41,572 nucleotides of DNA from an uncultured Pirellulaceae bacterium (GCA_938040995.1 CALHZT010000159.1:1-41572); one strand, 5' to 3'; counted from the stretch's first letter, positions 18,233 to 29,364 are shown. Notes: generated from the letters alone by a model not told the origin. Program-made: numbers and translations.

Positions 18233-21200
18233 ATGACACGTCAAAAGCCAATTGCAGCAATCGCTTTGCTCGTCACTCTGGCGATGTTCGCTCGAGTCGT
18301 TGCTGATTCGTCGATCGTCGATTTTGACACACAGATCCGACCAATTCTTTCCGATCGATGCTTCGCTTGTCATGGTCCCGACGACAATGATCGACAGGCC
18401 GACTTGCGTTTCGACCAACGCGAATCGGCGATGCGCGAATCTGAATATGGTGAACGGGCCTTTGTGGTGAAGCCGGGAGCGCCAGAAGACAGCGAACTCC
18501 TATTGCGGCTGACAACGTCCGACGAAGACCTGAAAATGCCACCTCCAGATTCGCACCTGAAAGTGTCAGCTGACGAGGTTGAGTTAATCCAACGATGGAT
18601 CGAACAGGGAGCTGAATGGACCGACCATTGGGCGTTCGTCCCGGTCGATACGACTCTCACGCCACCAGAATTAAAAGGCGATGACTGGTCGAACGGTCCC
18701 ATCGACAAGTTTATTTTGGCTCGCTTGCGAGAACAAAGGCTTACACCAGCGTCGGAAGCAAATCGCGAACTGTTGGCTCGGCGAGTCCATCTCGATTTGA
18801 CCGGCCTGCCACCGACGTTGGCCCAGCTAGATCAATTCCTCAATGACAAATCGCCCAACGCCTATGAAAAACTGGTTGATCGCCTGTTGGCATCGGCGGC
18901 TTATGGGGAACGGATGGCTGTTGCCTGGTTGGATGTTGCCCGTTACGCAGACACCCATGGCTATCAACTGGACTTCGAGTCGCACGTTTGGCCATATCGC
19001 GATTGGGTCGTACAGGCATTTAACGAAAACCTGCCCTGCGATCAATTTATCACCTGGCAGTTGGCGGGTGATTTATTGCCGTCGCCAACTGCGGAACAGA
19101 CTCTTGCCACGGCTTTCAATCGACTGCATCGTCAAACCAATGAAGGCGGCAGCGTCCTGGAAGAGTTCCGGATAGAGTACGTCGCCGACCGAGTCGATAC
19201 TTTCGGCGTGGCGATGCTCGGCTTGAGCGTTGGTTGTGCCCGTTGCCATGACCATAAGTTTGATCCCATCAGCCAGAAAGAGTACTACCAACTTGCCGCG
19301 TTCTTCGACAACGTCGACGAATCGGGAGTCTTTTCTTACTTTACAAAGGCGACTCCTTCGCCCTCATTCGATACCCCAACTGAAGAACAGACACTCCGAC
19401 TGGAGAAGTTGCGTAAGGATGTCGCAGCTCGACAATCTGAACTTGAACAAGTCGCTGAGCAGCAACGCAACGCGTTCAACGACTGGTTCGGCAAGGAACG
19501 CAAGTCGCTCGACTCTGAGGAGCAATTCGTCAAGCTGTTGAAAGACGGTTTAATCGGTCATTTCGATTTTGAGAAGATCACGCCGGCATCGTCAGTAAAA
19601 GCGGAAGCTGACTCAAACGGTCGGAGCAGCGATCAGGACAGCGATACCAATAGCAAACCAACTCTTGCCAATGTTGTCGATTCAACTACCAACGCTGAAC
19701 TCCACGAAAGTCCACTCATCGTGCCGGGGAAAACTGGCAACGCCCTTCAATTGAATGGCGACAACGGCTTTTCCACGGCGGTCACCAGTTCTTTTTCACG
19801 ACATGACGAATTTTCCTTCGCGGTCTGGATCAAGTCATCGCAAAACCAACAACGCGCGACCATATTTCACACCACGAAAGCGGGTACTGACGCGGGACAT
19901 CGTGGTATCGAATTGATCATTGCAGAGGATCAGCTCGAAGTCAGTCTTTGCCACTACTGGCCGGGCAATGCGATACGGATACGGGCACTTGATAAGCTGC
20001 CAGTCGATGAGTGGTACCACGTTACGCTGACGTATGACGGGTCAAGTCAGGCCAGCGGACTGCGGCTTTATTTGAACGGCAAACTGCTGGAAACAACCGT
20101 GATTCGCGACGAATTGACGCGAGCGATTCGATATTTGAAAAAAGATTCTGTTTCCTACAAAGCCGGAGACAGGCAGCATCACTTGACCGTGGGGTACCGA
20201 TTTCGCGATCGCGGACTGGCTGGTGGCGAGATTGACGAGTTGAAGGTTTATGCTCGTCAACTGACGCCGATTGAAATCCGTGCGATCTCAGGTAGCGTTG
20301 TCTCCGATTGTTTCACCGCAGCAGAGTCAAAACTATCCTCTGAGGATGAGCAGAGTCTGTTCGAACTCTTCCTGTCACGAGCCCCGTCGCACGCGAAAGC
20401 ACGTGCTGCGCTGCACGATGCACGCTTGGCACTTGGGAATGCTGCGGACGGAGTCCAGTCGATAATGGTCATGCGAGAAATGGCGACGCCACGCAAAACG
20501 TACATGCTGAATCGAGGTGCTTACGACTCGCCAGCCAGTGAAGTACAGCCAGGCGTAATTGCCAAATTGCTACCACTTAAATCCGACTTTCCGAAAAACC
20601 GTCTTGGTCTTGCCCGCTGGCTGACCGATGCGCAGCATCCACTGACTGCCCGAGTCGCCGTAAATCGAATTTGGCAAACGATCCTGGGACGAGGTTTGGT
20701 CGCAACTCAGGAAGACTTCGGCAGCCAGGGGGGGCGTCCATCGCACCCTTTGCTACTCGACTACCTTTCCCACGACTTTGTCAACAATGGGTGGGACACA
20801 AAGCGTTTGGTCAAACAAATCGTGATGTCGGCAAGCTACCGCCAGTCGTCTGTCTCCTCTGCAGATCTAATGGAACGCGATCCCGAGAACTCGATGTTGG
20901 CTCGCGGACCCAGCCGTAGATTGACCGCGGAAATGATTCGAGACGGCGCGCTCGTGGCCAGTGGTCTTTTAGTCAATCGAGTCGGCGGCGCGCCAGTCAA
21001 ACCGTATCAACCTGCCGGACTTTGGAAGGAATCCATGCCGGTAGAGTACAAACGCGATAGGCACGAAGGCAGCCGTCGCCGAAGCCTTTATAGCTTTTGG
21101 AGGCGAACGCTGCCGCCACCGTCGATGCTGACGTTTGATGCTGCGAAACGCGAGGTCTGCACGGTCCGCCGTCAAAACACTGCGACTCCCCTTCAGGCGT

Positions 21201-21529
21201 TGGTGTTACTCAATGACCCGCAGTACATCGAAGCGGCGCGAGCCGCTGCCGAAGTGGCAATACAATCGAATGAACGCGCCGAGGACCAGATCAGGCACTT
21301 GTTCCGGGCATTCACAAGTCGTCAGCTGAGCGATCAACAGTTGTCCGTCTTTAAAAAGTCGTTGGAGCAGCAGCAGTCCTACTTCTCCGACAAACTCGAA
21401 CAGGCCAGCAAATATTTGTCGATTGGCGATCACGAACCCGACTCAGAAATTGAACCGAAAGAACTGGCTTCGCTCAGTGTGGTGGCTCAAATGATGATGA
21501 ACCTCGATTATTTTGTATTCAGGCGTTAA
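18233..21529 (+). CDS. PSD1 family protein (PSCyt1-DUF1549-LamG-DUF1553)
   Basis: [32 protein letters not shown], and an inserted LamG/ConA-like region ([14 protein letters not shown]...[10 protein letters not shown]...[29 protein letters not shown]...[19 protein letters not shown]); C-terminal DUF1553. Confidence 0.92.
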   Translation: MTRQKPIAAIALLVTLAMFARVVADSSIVDFDTQIRPILSDRCFACHGPDDNDRQADLRFDQRESAMRESEYGERAFVVKPGAPEDSELLLRLTTSDEDLKMPPPDSHLKVSADEVELIQRWIEQGAEWTDHWAFVPVDTTLTPPELKGDDWSNGPIDKFILARLREQRLTPASEANRELLARRVHLDLTGLPPTLAQLDQFLNDKSPNAYEKLVDRLLASAAYGERMAVAWLDVARYADTHGYQLDFESHVWPYRDWVVQAFNENLPCDQFITWQLAGDLLPSPTAEQTLATAFNRLHRQTNEGGSVLEEFRIEYVADRVDTFGVAMLGLSVGCARCHDHKFDPISQKEYYQLAAFFDNVDESGVFSYFTKATPSPSFDTPTEEQTLRLEKLRKDVAARQSELEQVAEQQRNAFNDWFGKERKSLDSEEQFVKLLKDGLIGHFDFEKITPASSVKAEADSNGRSSDQDSDTNSKPTLANVVDSTTNAELHESPLIVPGKTGNALQLNGDNGFSTAVTSSFSRHDEFSFAVWIKSSQNQQRATIFHTTKAGTDAGHRGIELIIAEDQLEVSLCHYWPGNAIRIRALDKLPVDEWYHVTLTYDGSSQASGLRLYLNGKLLETTVIRDELTRAIRYLKKDSVSYKAGDRQHHLTVGYRFRDRGLAGGEIDELKVYARQLTPIEIRAISGSVVSDCFTAAESKLSSEDEQSLFELFLSRAPSHAKARAALHDARLALGNAADGVQSIMVMREMATPRKTYMLNRGAYDSPASEVQPGVIAKLLPLKSDFPKNRLGLARWLTDAQHPLTARVAVNRIWQTILGRGLVATQEDFGSQGGRPSHPLLLDYLSHDFVNNGWDTKRLVKQIVMSASYRQSSVSSADLMERDPENSMLARGPSRRLTAEMIRDGALVASGLLVNRVGGAPVKPYQPAGLWKESMPVEYKRDRHEGSRRRSLYSFWRRTLPPPSMLTFDAAKREVCTVRRQNTATPLQALVLLNDPQYIEAARAAAEVAIQSNERAEDQIRHLFRAFTSRQLSDQQLSVFKKSLEQQQSYFSDKLEQASKYLSIGDHEPDSEIEPKELASLSVVAQMMMNLDYFVFRR

Positions 21530-21533
21530 TCGA

Positions 21534-23003
21534 ATGGAAATCCCAAAAGATCTTCAGCACAAGATCGCGACTTCGCTAACCCGACGTCACTTTTTCTCAC
21601 GGACAAGTACCGGGTTGGGAGCCGCCGCGCTCGCTTCACTTTTGCCGCCAGCCGCCCTGGCCGGTGACGATGATGTAGCGGCGACAAATCGCGGAGCGGC
21701 TCTGGATCGTCTTCATTTTCCCGCCAAGGCCAAACGAGTCATCTATCTGTTTATGAGCGGCGGCCCGTCGCAAATGGATATGTGGGACTATAAACCAAAG
21801 CTGAATGAAGAGAACGGCAAAGAACTGCCAGATTCCGTTCGGAAAGGGCAACGACTGTCGACGATGTCCGGCAACCAGTCTTCGCTCCCATTGGCAGGAT
21901 CCATTTTCAAATTTGACAAGCACGGAGAAAACGGAACCTGGGTCAGTGAGTTGTTGCCTCATACCGCCAAAATCGTCGACGACCTTTGTGTTGTCAAATC
22001 AATGCACACCGAAGCCATCAACCACGACCCGGCAATCACCTTCTTTCAAACCGGTTCGCAGATTGCCGGTCGCCCTTCCATTGGTGCATGGATGGCGTAC
22101 GGACTGGGTTCTATCAACGAAAACTTGCCGTCGTTTTGCGTTCTCGTGACCAAGGGCAAGGGCGGGCAGCCGCTTTATTCCCGGCTTTGGGGCAGTGGAT
22201 TTTTGAATTCGACGCACCAAGGTGTTCAACTTCGCGCTGCCAAAGACCCGGTGCTTTATCTCTCGAATCCGCCCGGCATCTCGGCTGCCAGTCGCAGAGC
22301 CATGCTCGATGGTTTGGAATCAATTCATCAGCAACAATATGAACAGTCGCTGGACCCGACGGTCGCTGACCGAATCGCCCAATACGAGATGGCATTTCGG
22401 ATGCAGACCTCGGTTCCCGAAGTCGCGGATGTGTCCGATGAACCAGAACACATTTTTGACCTCTATGGGCCTGATTCAAAAACGCCAGGAACTTTTGCAG
22501 CCAATTGCCTGCTGGCTCGGCGGTTAGTCGAACGCGATGTTCGCTTCGTTCAGTTATTTCATCGCGGATGGGATCAGCACGATAACTTGCCTGGCGGTAT
22601 CCGCGGGCAGTGTCGTGAGACCGACCAGCCATGCGCGGCATTGATTGAAGATTTGAAGCAACGAGGGATGTTGAAAGACACCCTCGTAATCTGGGGCGGT
22701 GAGTTTGGCCGAACCGCCTATAGCCAGGGCAAGCTGACTGCGGACAATTATGGTCGGGATCATCACCCTCGTTGCTTTACCATGTGGATGGCGGGCGGTG
22801 GCTCACGACCGGGGATCGTCCATGGAAAGACCGACCCCTATTCGTACAACATTCTCGACAACCCGGTGCACGTGCATGATTTTCACGCCACCGTACTAAG
22901 ATTGCTTGGCGTCGATCATGAACAATTGACGTATAAATTCCAGGGACGCCGCTACCGTTTGACGGACGTGCATGGCAAGGTTGTCAAATCTTTACTTGCC
23001 TAG
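21534..23003 (+). CDS. DUF1501 family protein
   Basis: [22 protein letters not shown] (Tat-like), [37 protein letters not shown]. Confidence 0.92.
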   Translation: MEIPKDLQHKIATSLTRRHFFSRTSTGLGAAALASLLPPAALAGDDDVAATNRGAALDRLHFPAKAKRVIYLFMSGGPSQMDMWDYKPKLNEENGKELPDSVRKGQRLSTMSGNQSSLPLAGSIFKFDKHGENGTWVSELLPHTAKIVDDLCVVKSMHTEAINHDPAITFFQTGSQIAGRPSIGAWMAYGLGSINENLPSFCVLVTKGKGGQPLYSRLWGSGFLNSTHQGVQLRAAKDPVLYLSNPPGISAASRRAMLDGLESIHQQQYEQSLDPTVADRIAQYEMAFRMQTSVPEVADVSDEPEHIFDLYGPDSKTPGTFAANCLLARRLVERDVRFVQLFHRGWDQHDNLPGGIRGQCRETDQPCAALIEDLKQRGMLKDTLVIWGGEFGRTAYSQGKLTADNYGRDHHPRCFTMWMAGGGSRPGIVHGKTDPYSYNILDNPVHVHDFHATVLRLLGVDHEQLTYKFQGRRYRLTDVHGKVVKSLLA

Positions 23004-23074
23004 TCAACGACGACAGATGATCAAAGTTTCCTCGCCCGATTCGAAGGCCTTCCCATATCAGGCATGGCAGGTTA

Positions 23075-24163
23075 TCAGGCTCGGTGTTTCTCCAGCTCGT
23101 CCCAAAGGAATTCGACTCCATGACCGGCTCGATCAGGCGCAATGGCCCATCCGTCTTCGATTTTTACCGGATCGCGGATAAATGGTTCCAACCCAAAGCC
23201 ATGCGCTTCAAGGAGCGAGTCGTTGGGAATCGCACCTAACAGATGTACGTGGAGCTCGTGAACGCCATGCGTTGTGACCGGTAAATTGAAGGCTTCGGCG
23301 AGGTGGGCAACTTTGAGCCACGGAGTGATTCCGCCGATATTGGAAACATCCGGTTCGGGAAACGACACAGCCTCTGCGGCGATAATCTTCTGAAACTCAT
23401 AAATTGTGTGATAGTTTTCTCCGACAGCGATTGGCAAACCACCGGACTCCAGAATTCGCCGGTAACCATCGACATCATCAGGAATCGTCGGTTCTTCCAG
23501 CCAGTAAACGTCATGTTCGGCGAAGGCTTTCGCTGCACGAATCGCCTCCTCAACCGTCCATCGCATGTTGGCGTCGACCATCAGGGGATACTCGGAACCG
23601 ATCAACTGACGCATCGCTTTGACTCGTTCAACATCCTCTTCCAACCGGTCACGGCCGACTTTCATCTTGATCGCGCGAATGCCCCGATCCAGATTGGCAT
23701 CCGTTTGTCGAGCCAACTGGTCGAGTGGCAACAGCAGGTCAATTCCACCGGCATACACACGAGCCCGATTGCTGTGTCCGCCGGCCAGTTTCCAGAGAGG
23801 CTCACCAGCCGATTTGCATTTCAAATCCCAAAGTGCAATATCAACAGCAGCGATTGCAAAAGACGCAAGTCCGCCACGTCCCACATAGTGCATCCTCCAC
23901 CACATACGTTCCCAAAGGAATTCGTTTTGCAGCGGATCAGCACCGGACAGAATGGGTGCAAGATCGTCCCGGATTATCGCCTTGACGGCGGAGCCACCGA
24001 CTTTCCCAACAGTGTACGTGTAGCCAACACCCTCTTCGCCCAGCTCGGTGCGTATGCGCACAACGATCAACGCGAAGTGCCGCATCTCACCGTGCATCGC
24101 ATCGGTGAGAACGGTTGGGAGTGGGATCTGATAGAGTTCGCAATGAACTGACGCTATGCTCAT
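23075..24163 (-). CDS. Enolase-superfamily cycloisomerase, probable 3,6-anhydro-L-galactonate cycloisomerase
   Basis: QIPLPTVLTDAMHGEMRHFALI, GVGYTYTVGKVGG, MHYVGRGGLASFAIAAVDIALWDLK, GGIDLLLPLDQL, LEEPTIPDD, TTHGVHELHVHLLGA; the pattern resembles the characterised Vibrio cycloisomerase, and the genetic context agrees. Confidence 0.8.
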   Translation of the reverse strand: MSIASVHCELYQIPLPTVLTDAMHGEMRHFALIVVRIRTELGEEGVGYTYTVGKVGGSAVKAIIRDDLAPILSGADPLQNEFLWERMWWRMHYVGRGGLASFAIAAVDIALWDLKCKSAGEPLWKLAGGHSNRARVYAGGIDLLLPLDQLARQTDANLDRGIRAIKMKVGRDRLEEDVERVKAMRQLIGSEYPLMVDANMRWTVEEAIRAAKAFAEHDVYWLEEPTIPDDVDGYRRILESGGLPIAVGENYHTIYEFQKIIAAEAVSFPEPDVSNIGGITPWLKVAHLAEAFNLPVTTHGVHELHVHLLGAIPNDSLLEAHGFGLEPFIRDPVKIEDGWAIAPDRAGHGVEFLWDELEKHRA

Positions 24164-24187
24164 GCCGCAAAGTCCTCAATTGGCTGC

Positions 24188-25660
24188 CTAGGCGTAATTG
24201 ACGTAAAACGTCTTTTTCTCAAGGTAGTTTTCCAGTCCATACTTGCCATCTTCGCCACCGGTGCCGCTCAGCTTGTGGCCGTTGTGAAAGCCTTGCCGCT
24301 GCTCGCCCATTGGACGATTTACGTAGACTTCTCCAAATTCCAGTTCCAGGACGGCGCGTTGGATGCGGCCAATGTCCCGAGTGAAAAGAAAGGCGCTCAA
24401 TCCATAGTCGCTGTCGTTGGCGAGTTTGAGTGCTTCCTCGAAGCTGTTGATTTTCATAATCGGGCTGACGATTCCAAAGACTTCCTCCCGCATGACGTCC
24501 ATGTCGTTGTTCACGTCTGTGAGTATCGTCGGCAGGTACCAGTGGCCTTTTTCAAATTGCGTACCCGTGGGACGCTCGCCGCCAAGCACTACTTTGGCGC
24601 CTTGCTCAATTGCAGTTTGAACCGTCTTTTCCATCTGCTCCAGTTCGTGGCGGTTCACCTTCGGACCAATATCAGTCGCCGGATCCATCGGATCGCCCAG
24701 TTTCAATTCACGGCTGCGTGCGGTGTACCCTTCCACAAACTCGTCGTACACCGCTGAATGGATATAGAACCGTTCGCTACAGGTACAAACCTGTCCGCAG
24801 TTGAGGTAGCGTGAAATCATGGCGGCCTCGATCGCTTTGTCGACGTTGCCGTCTTCCATGAGAATAAAGGGGGCTTTGCCGCCCAGTTCCAGACGTACTG
24901 CCGTCAGCTGCTCAGCACAATCGCGATAGATAATCTGTCCAGTTCGCGTACTGCCAGTCATCGTCACGAGGCGAGTCCGCTTGTTGGTCACCAACTCGCG
25001 GCCCAACTTCGATCCACTTCCTGTCACAATATTGAGCACGCCTTTGGGAATGCCGGCCTCTTTGGCAAGCCTTCCAAGTTCCAGCGTCGCTGTCGGAGTC
25101 ACCGAGGGCGGCTTGACGACCATCACATTGCCCGCCGTAAGCGCCGGACCAATTTTCCGGCAAGCGAGCGCGAATGGGAAATTCCAGGCGGTGATTCCGA
25201 CACAGACGCCATACGGCACTTTGTGAATCATGATGTGCTCATGAGGAGCGTCGGATGGCAAAATGTCGCCTTCGATTCGCCGCGCCGCCTGTGCCGGAAA
25301 GTTGATAAAGTCGGCTGAAACGTCGACAGCGCCTAATGACAATTCGTACGTTTTCCCCTGCTCAAGCGTTTCCAGACGAGCCAGATGTTCCCGATTTTCG
25401 CGGATCTTGTCGGCGAATCGCGCCAGAATATTTCCGCGTTCAACTGCAGGAGTCGCTGCCCAGGCCGCTTGCGCCGCAGCCGCTGACTCGAGCGCCGCTT
25501 TTCCGTCGGCTTCGTCACCATCCTGCACTCTGCAAAGGACTTCTTCGTTGGTCGGATTCTCGACATCGACGAGCTTCCCGGATTGCGACTGTTGCCATTC
25601 GCCATCAATCCACATGCGATAGCATTCGACACCATCCACTTCATATTTCATCTCTGCCAC
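24188..25660 (-). CDS. NAD(P)-dependent aldehyde dehydrogenase, candidate 3,6-anhydro-L-galactose dehydrogenase
   Basis: LELGGKAPFILMEDG, GQVCTCSERFYIH (catalytic Cys region), EEVFGIVSPIMKI; same operon as the cycloisomerase. Confidence 0.8.
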   Translation of the reverse strand: MAEMKYEVDGVECYRMWIDGEWQQSQSGKLVDVENPTNEEVLCRVQDGDEADGKAALESAAAAQAAWAATPAVERGNILARFADKIRENREHLARLETLEQGKTYELSLGAVDVSADFINFPAQAARRIEGDILPSDAPHEHIMIHKVPYGVCVGITAWNFPFALACRKIGPALTAGNVMVVKPPSVTPTATLELGRLAKEAGIPKGVLNIVTGSGSKLGRELVTNKRTRLVTMTGSTRTGQIIYRDCAEQLTAVRLELGGKAPFILMEDGNVDKAIEAAMISRYLNCGQVCTCSERFYIHSAVYDEFVEGYTARSRELKLGDPMDPATDIGPKVNRHELEQMEKTVQTAIEQGAKVVLGGERPTGTQFEKGHWYLPTILTDVNNDMDVMREEVFGIVSPIMKINSFEEALKLANDSDYGLSAFLFTRDIGRIQRAVLELEFGEVYVNRPMGEQRQGFHNGHKLSGTGGEDGKYGLENYLEKKTFYVNYA

Positions 25661-25711
25661 GACTCATTCCTTATGATTGAGTGATCGTTGACCGCTACCG
25701 AACGCTGACCG

Positions 25712-26482
25712 TTACCGCCCCATCCAGCCACCATCGACGAGGAGCGTCGTCCCGTGCACGTAGTTAGCGGCATCCGATGCGAGGAAGACCGCCGGGCCCT
25801 TAAAGTCATCAGGTTCCCCCCATCGTCCGGCTGGAATTCTTGCCAGAATTTGCTCGCTGCGGACAGGGTCATCACGTAAGGCTTGCGTATTGTCCGTTGC
25901 AATGTACCCGGGAGCGATGGCATTCACGTTGACTCCTTTGCCCGCCCATTCATTGGCAAAAGCCATCGTTAGTTGACCAATCCCACCCTTGCTGGCGGCA
26001 TAGCCGGGAACCGTAATGCCGCCCTGAAACGTCAACAAAGAAGCCGTAAAGATGACTTTGCCGGCGCCTCGCTCAACCATGTCTTTTCCAAAATCGCGAG
26101 TCAGAACAAATTGGGCGCTTAAATTGACTTCGAGAACTTTGTCCCAGTACTCGTCAGGATGTTCGACCGCCGGCTTTCTGAGAATGGTGCCCGCATTGTT
26201 TACGAGGATGTCAATCCTTGAATGACTGGATTTGACTTCGCCAATAAACGCGTACAGCGCTTCGCGATCATTAAAATCGCATTGATAACTGTAAAAGCTG
26301 GCCCCTGTTGCGGTCACGGATTTTTCGACGGCGCTGCCCGTTGGCTCCAGCGTCGCCGATACACCAATGATGTCGGCGCCCGCTTCGGCGAGACCTTCCG
26401 CCATCGCTTTGCCAATGCCGCGTTTGCAACCGGTCACCAAGGCGGTCTTGCCCTTCAGGTCGTATTGTTCAAGTATAGACAT
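25712..26482 (-). CDS. kduD: SDR oxidoreductase, KduD-like (2-dehydro-3-deoxy-D-gluconate 5-dehydrogenase)
   Basis: LKGKTALVTGCKRGIGKAMAEGLAEAGADIIG, DILVNNAGTI, YAASKGGIGQLTMAFANEWAGKGVNVNAIAPGYIATDNTQALR, TTLLVDGGWMGR. Confidence 0.82.
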   Translation of the reverse strand: MSILEQYDLKGKTALVTGCKRGIGKAMAEGLAEAGADIIGVSATLEPTGSAVEKSVTATGASFYSYQCDFNDREALYAFIGEVKSSHSRIDILVNNAGTILRKPAVEHPDEYWDKVLEVNLSAQFVLTRDFGKDMVERGAGKVIFTASLLTFQGGITVPGYAASKGGIGQLTMAFANEWAGKGVNVNAIAPGYIATDNTQALRDDPVRSEQILARIPAGRWGEPDDFKGPAVFLASDAANYVHGTTLLVDGGWMGR

Positions 26483-26505
26483 CGCGTTCTTTCAATGTTG
26501 TATCG

Positions 26506-27522
26506 CTAAGCCTGACAGTCGATCAGGTACTTAATTCCGTCCGGATTCGCATCAATCGATTCGAATGTTTCTTGCGTTTTGTCGATCGGTTCGATCGACG
26601 TAATCAGTTTGTCGAGAGAAAGCTTCCCTTCCGCAGCCAGTCGAATGGCTTCGTCAAAATCCTCTTCTTCATACAGTCGGGTTCCAATCAGTTGCAATTC
26701 TGACCAGAAAAAGCTGAACAGGTTGACCTCTCGCGGCTGAGGGTGAATCGCCACCATGACGACCCGACCGCGAACGCAGAGTAAGTCCGTCATGACTTTG
26801 ACGCCAGCCGCCGAACCGGAAACTTCAAAGGCGCAATCGGCCATTGCTCCGTTCGTCAGACGATCGACTTCTGCCACGGCATCCGCAGTCGCCGGATTAA
26901 TCGCAGTCAGCCCCAAAGACTCGGCGAGCGCGATTCGTGACTGGTTCACCTCGAGCAGGATCACGTTGGCCCCTTTTTCGCGAGCCACCAGAGCGATTAG
27001 CAAACCAATCGGCCCACCACCGATGACCACACACGTTTCGCCTTTGGCGACTTTGCCCAGCCGGACATCATGACAGGCCACAGCAGCCGGTTCGATCATC
27101 GCGCCGTGTTCAAGACTGAGCGCATCAGGCAGCGGATGCAATGTGTAGGATGGCACCGTCCAGGATGACTGCATGCCGCCGGGCGAGTCGATACCGATAA
27201 ACTTCAGGTTCTTGCCGACATGTTTTTGCTCACGATCAAACGCGGTGGGTTCACCAAAATGGAGCGGTCGAATGGCGACTCGCTGGCCAACGGTCACCCC
27301 GTCCACGCCGACTCCGAGTTCCGCAACGGTCGCGGAAGCTTCATGCCCGATGATTTGCGGATTCGCGACTCGCTGATCCATCGCTCCATGAAAGATGTGC
27401 ATGTCTGTTCCACAGATGCCGCAAAACGCCACATCCAGTCGGACTTGGCCTGCCTCGGGAGGAACGCGTTCGCCTTCCACAATTTCGACCCTTCGATTGC
27501 CAACATATTGAGCTGATTTCAT
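26506..27522 (-). CDS. Zn-dependent medium-chain alcohol dehydrogenase, candidate 2-keto-3-deoxy-L-galactonate 5-dehydrogenase
   Basis: FCGICGTDMHIFHG, GHEASATVAELG, VVIGGGPIGLLIALVAREKGANVILLE; context in the anhydrogalactose operon. Substrate is inferred. Confidence 0.75.
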   Translation of the reverse strand: MKSAQYVGNRRVEIVEGERVPPEAGQVRLDVAFCGICGTDMHIFHGAMDQRVANPQIIGHEASATVAELGVGVDGVTVGQRVAIRPLHFGEPTAFDREQKHVGKNLKFIGIDSPGGMQSSWTVPSYTLHPLPDALSLEHGAMIEPAAVACHDVRLGKVAKGETCVVIGGGPIGLLIALVAREKGANVILLEVNQSRIALAESLGLTAINPATADAVAEVDRLTNGAMADCAFEVSGSAAGVKVMTDLLCVRGRVVMVAIHPQPREVNLFSFFWSELQLIGTRLYEEEDFDEAIRLAAEGKLSLDKLITSIEPIDKTQETFESIDANPDGIKYLIDCQA

Positions 27523-27548
27523 AATGGTCCCTGATCCAGATTCCAGGC

Positions 27549-28154
27549 TTATTGAATGTTCGCCAGCAACAGTCGAGTCGCCAATTTGATGTTCCGTTTG
27601 CGGAGCGCCCGAACGATTTGAGCATGTTCGTGATGGCTTTCCATCATGCTACCGTGACGGCTGTAGTGGAGCATCATGCGACTGACAATTGGCAACCAGA
27701 CTGAGGACAATTCGCTAACGCCACTCGCCTCGACAAGATAACGATGCAGCGCCATATCGCAATGGATGACCTGACTCATGTCTTCCTTTTCGCAAGCCGC
27801 GCGGAGTGCCTCGACGAGTTTGTCCAGCGCATCAAAATCGTCATCATCAAGTCGTTTTATCGCATGCTCGAGCGCAAAGAGTTCTATCTCCTGCCGCAAC
27901 TTGATCACAAGCGGTTGAAGCGGTTCATCGATCCCTCCGACTCGCACGCCACAATTCGGCTTCGCTTCCAAAAGTCCTTCTTGTGTCAACTGAAGGAGCG
28001 CGTCGCGGACGGGTGCCCGGCTGACACCGTATCGATCCGCAAGCGCCTGTTCGCGCAGGTTGGTACCCATCGGCAACTCGCCAGAGAGGACTTCATTGCG
28101 AATGCGGTCGGCAATCTGCTCTCTCATCGTTCGAAAAACGTTGGCTCCACTCAT
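27549..28154 (-). CDS. GntR/FadR-type (FCD) transcriptional regulator 1, first gene of the anhydrogalactose operon
   Basis: REQIADRIRNEVLSGELPMGTNLREQALADRYGVSRAPVRDALLQLTQEGLLEAKPNCGVRV winged helix plus FCD. ORF opens at 28274; ATG at 28154 preferred. Confidence 0.87.
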   Translation of the reverse strand: MSGANVFRTMREQIADRIRNEVLSGELPMGTNLREQALADRYGVSRAPVRDALLQLTQEGLLEAKPNCGVRVGGIDEPLQPLVIKLRQEIELFALEHAIKRLDDDDFDALDKLVEALRAACEKEDMSQVIHCDMALHRYLVEASGVSELSSVWLPIVSRMMLHYSRHGSMMESHHEHAQIVRALRKRNIKLATRLLLANIQ

Positions 28155-28159
28155 ATTGC

Positions 28160-28175
28160 AGATTGTATACAATCT
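28160..28175. promoter_or_regulatory. 16-bp perfect palindrome AGATTGTATACAATCT, putative GntR operator
   Basis: Read directly, 5 bp upstream of the preferred GntR-1 ATG; resembles FCD-GntR operators with a TTGTATACAA core. Confidence 0.65.
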
Positions 28176-28379
28176 ATGCGGAATGGGAAGAGGACCGAAT
28201 AGAGCCCACATGCGGTGTTGAGCTCTTCGCTCGAAAATTTTGAGGCACTCACCATGCCGATGATTCAATGGCAAAGTGATCGTTTACGGCCAGCTCAAGC
28301 ATCGAACGACAATGAGCGTTGGTTCGAGGGAACCTGGATGGAAACTGGTTCGAGGAATGAAGAATATCCGGGGAAGAAA

Positions 28380-29141
28380 TTATTCTTCGCGATCGATACG
28401 CTCAAGTTCTTTCAAAAGCTCACTTGGCAGATCGCTCGGCAACATATCAGGCGCCCGATGCTGCGACGTTTCGCGGTCGAGTTCCTGCAAAACATATCGC
28501 TTACTCTGCGAAATATGATTTTCCATCACGATTCTGGCTTTTTCAGGGTCGCGATTCTTGAGCGCGGAGATCACACCATCGTGGTCTTCATGAGCCTCAT
28601 CGACGACTCGTAAATCAAGCTGAGGGCGTTGCAATCGGAAAACACTAAATACCATTCGCGTTTCTGCGACTGCCCGTTGTAGTCGAGGATTTCCTGTGGC
28701 GTGCAGGATCAACATGTGGAACGTCATATCTGCAGAGAACAATTGTTGCATTGGCTCGCCTGACAAAACTAACTGCCATTTTTCGCGAGCATCTTCTCCA
28801 ATTTGCTTCATGGCAGAGGTTAGCGCTTCGAGCTTTTCAATTTGTCTTGGAGTAGCAAGCTCAGCGACTTTGCCTGCGGCAAATGTTTCGACGGCTTGGC
28901 GCATATCGAAAAGATCAATGAGCTCCGCGCGGCCAACATGTCGAAGGACAGCGCCTTTTCTGGGGATTTGGTCGACAAGGCCTTCTCGAGCCAGTTGGCG
29001 AATTGCTTCACCTACCGGGGTGCGACTCATCCCAAGGTGTTCGGCGATAGCCGCTTCGGTGATAATGTCCCCGGACACCAGGTGCCCCATAAGGATGAGG
29101 TGGTGAATATGGGCATAGGCCTGATCGGTAAGTTTTGACAT
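28380..29141 (-). CDS. GntR/FCD transcriptional regulator 2
   Basis: LTDQAYAHIHHLILMGHLVSGDIITEAAIAEHLGMSRTPVGEAIRQLAREGLVDQIPRKGAVLR; paralogue of the next gene. Confidence 0.88.
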   Translation of the reverse strand: MSKLTDQAYAHIHHLILMGHLVSGDIITEAAIAEHLGMSRTPVGEAIRQLAREGLVDQIPRKGAVLRHVGRAELIDLFDMRQAVETFAAGKVAELATPRQIEKLEALTSAMKQIGEDAREKWQLVLSGEPMQQLFSADMTFHMLILHATGNPRLQRAVAETRMVFSVFRLQRPQLDLRVVDEAHEDHDGVISALKNRDPEKARIVMENHISQSKRYVLQELDRETSQHRAPDMLPSDLPSELLKELERIDREE

Positions 29142-29191
29142 CGGGCAAACTCGAATGCGTATCGTCCAAGAGGCCTCCATTAGAAATGTGA

Positions 29192-29203
29192 GGCTAATTA
29201 GCC
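29192..29203. promoter_or_regulatory. 12-bp perfect palindrome GGCTAATTAGCC upstream of GntR 2
   Basis: Read directly; 51-62 bp before the ATG at 29141. Confidence 0.4.
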
Positions 29204-29364
29204 ATCATATCGCATAAATCACGCGAGCCCAACGCGATTCATTGCAGCTGGGTATCAATCGACACATTAAATGGCAACCAGATGATTGAACGGCGAACAG
29301 GAAAGACGCCTCCGAGGCCAGGTCTACAGCTAACAAAGATTTCGCAGCTTTCGGCGCACTGAAT

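Noticed and set aside
23303-24151. 282-aa ORF on the + strand
   Set aside because: Lies antisense to the well-supported cycloisomerase gene; composition looks like a shadow ORF with no recognisable motif.
27744-28202. 152-aa + strand ORF over gntR-1
   Set aside because: Antisense to a clear GntR/FCD gene.
12042-29278. Shared 12-mer ttaaatggcaac at ~12041 and ~29267
   Set aside because: A 12-bp match is expected by chance many times in a 41-kb window; no palindrome or common context.
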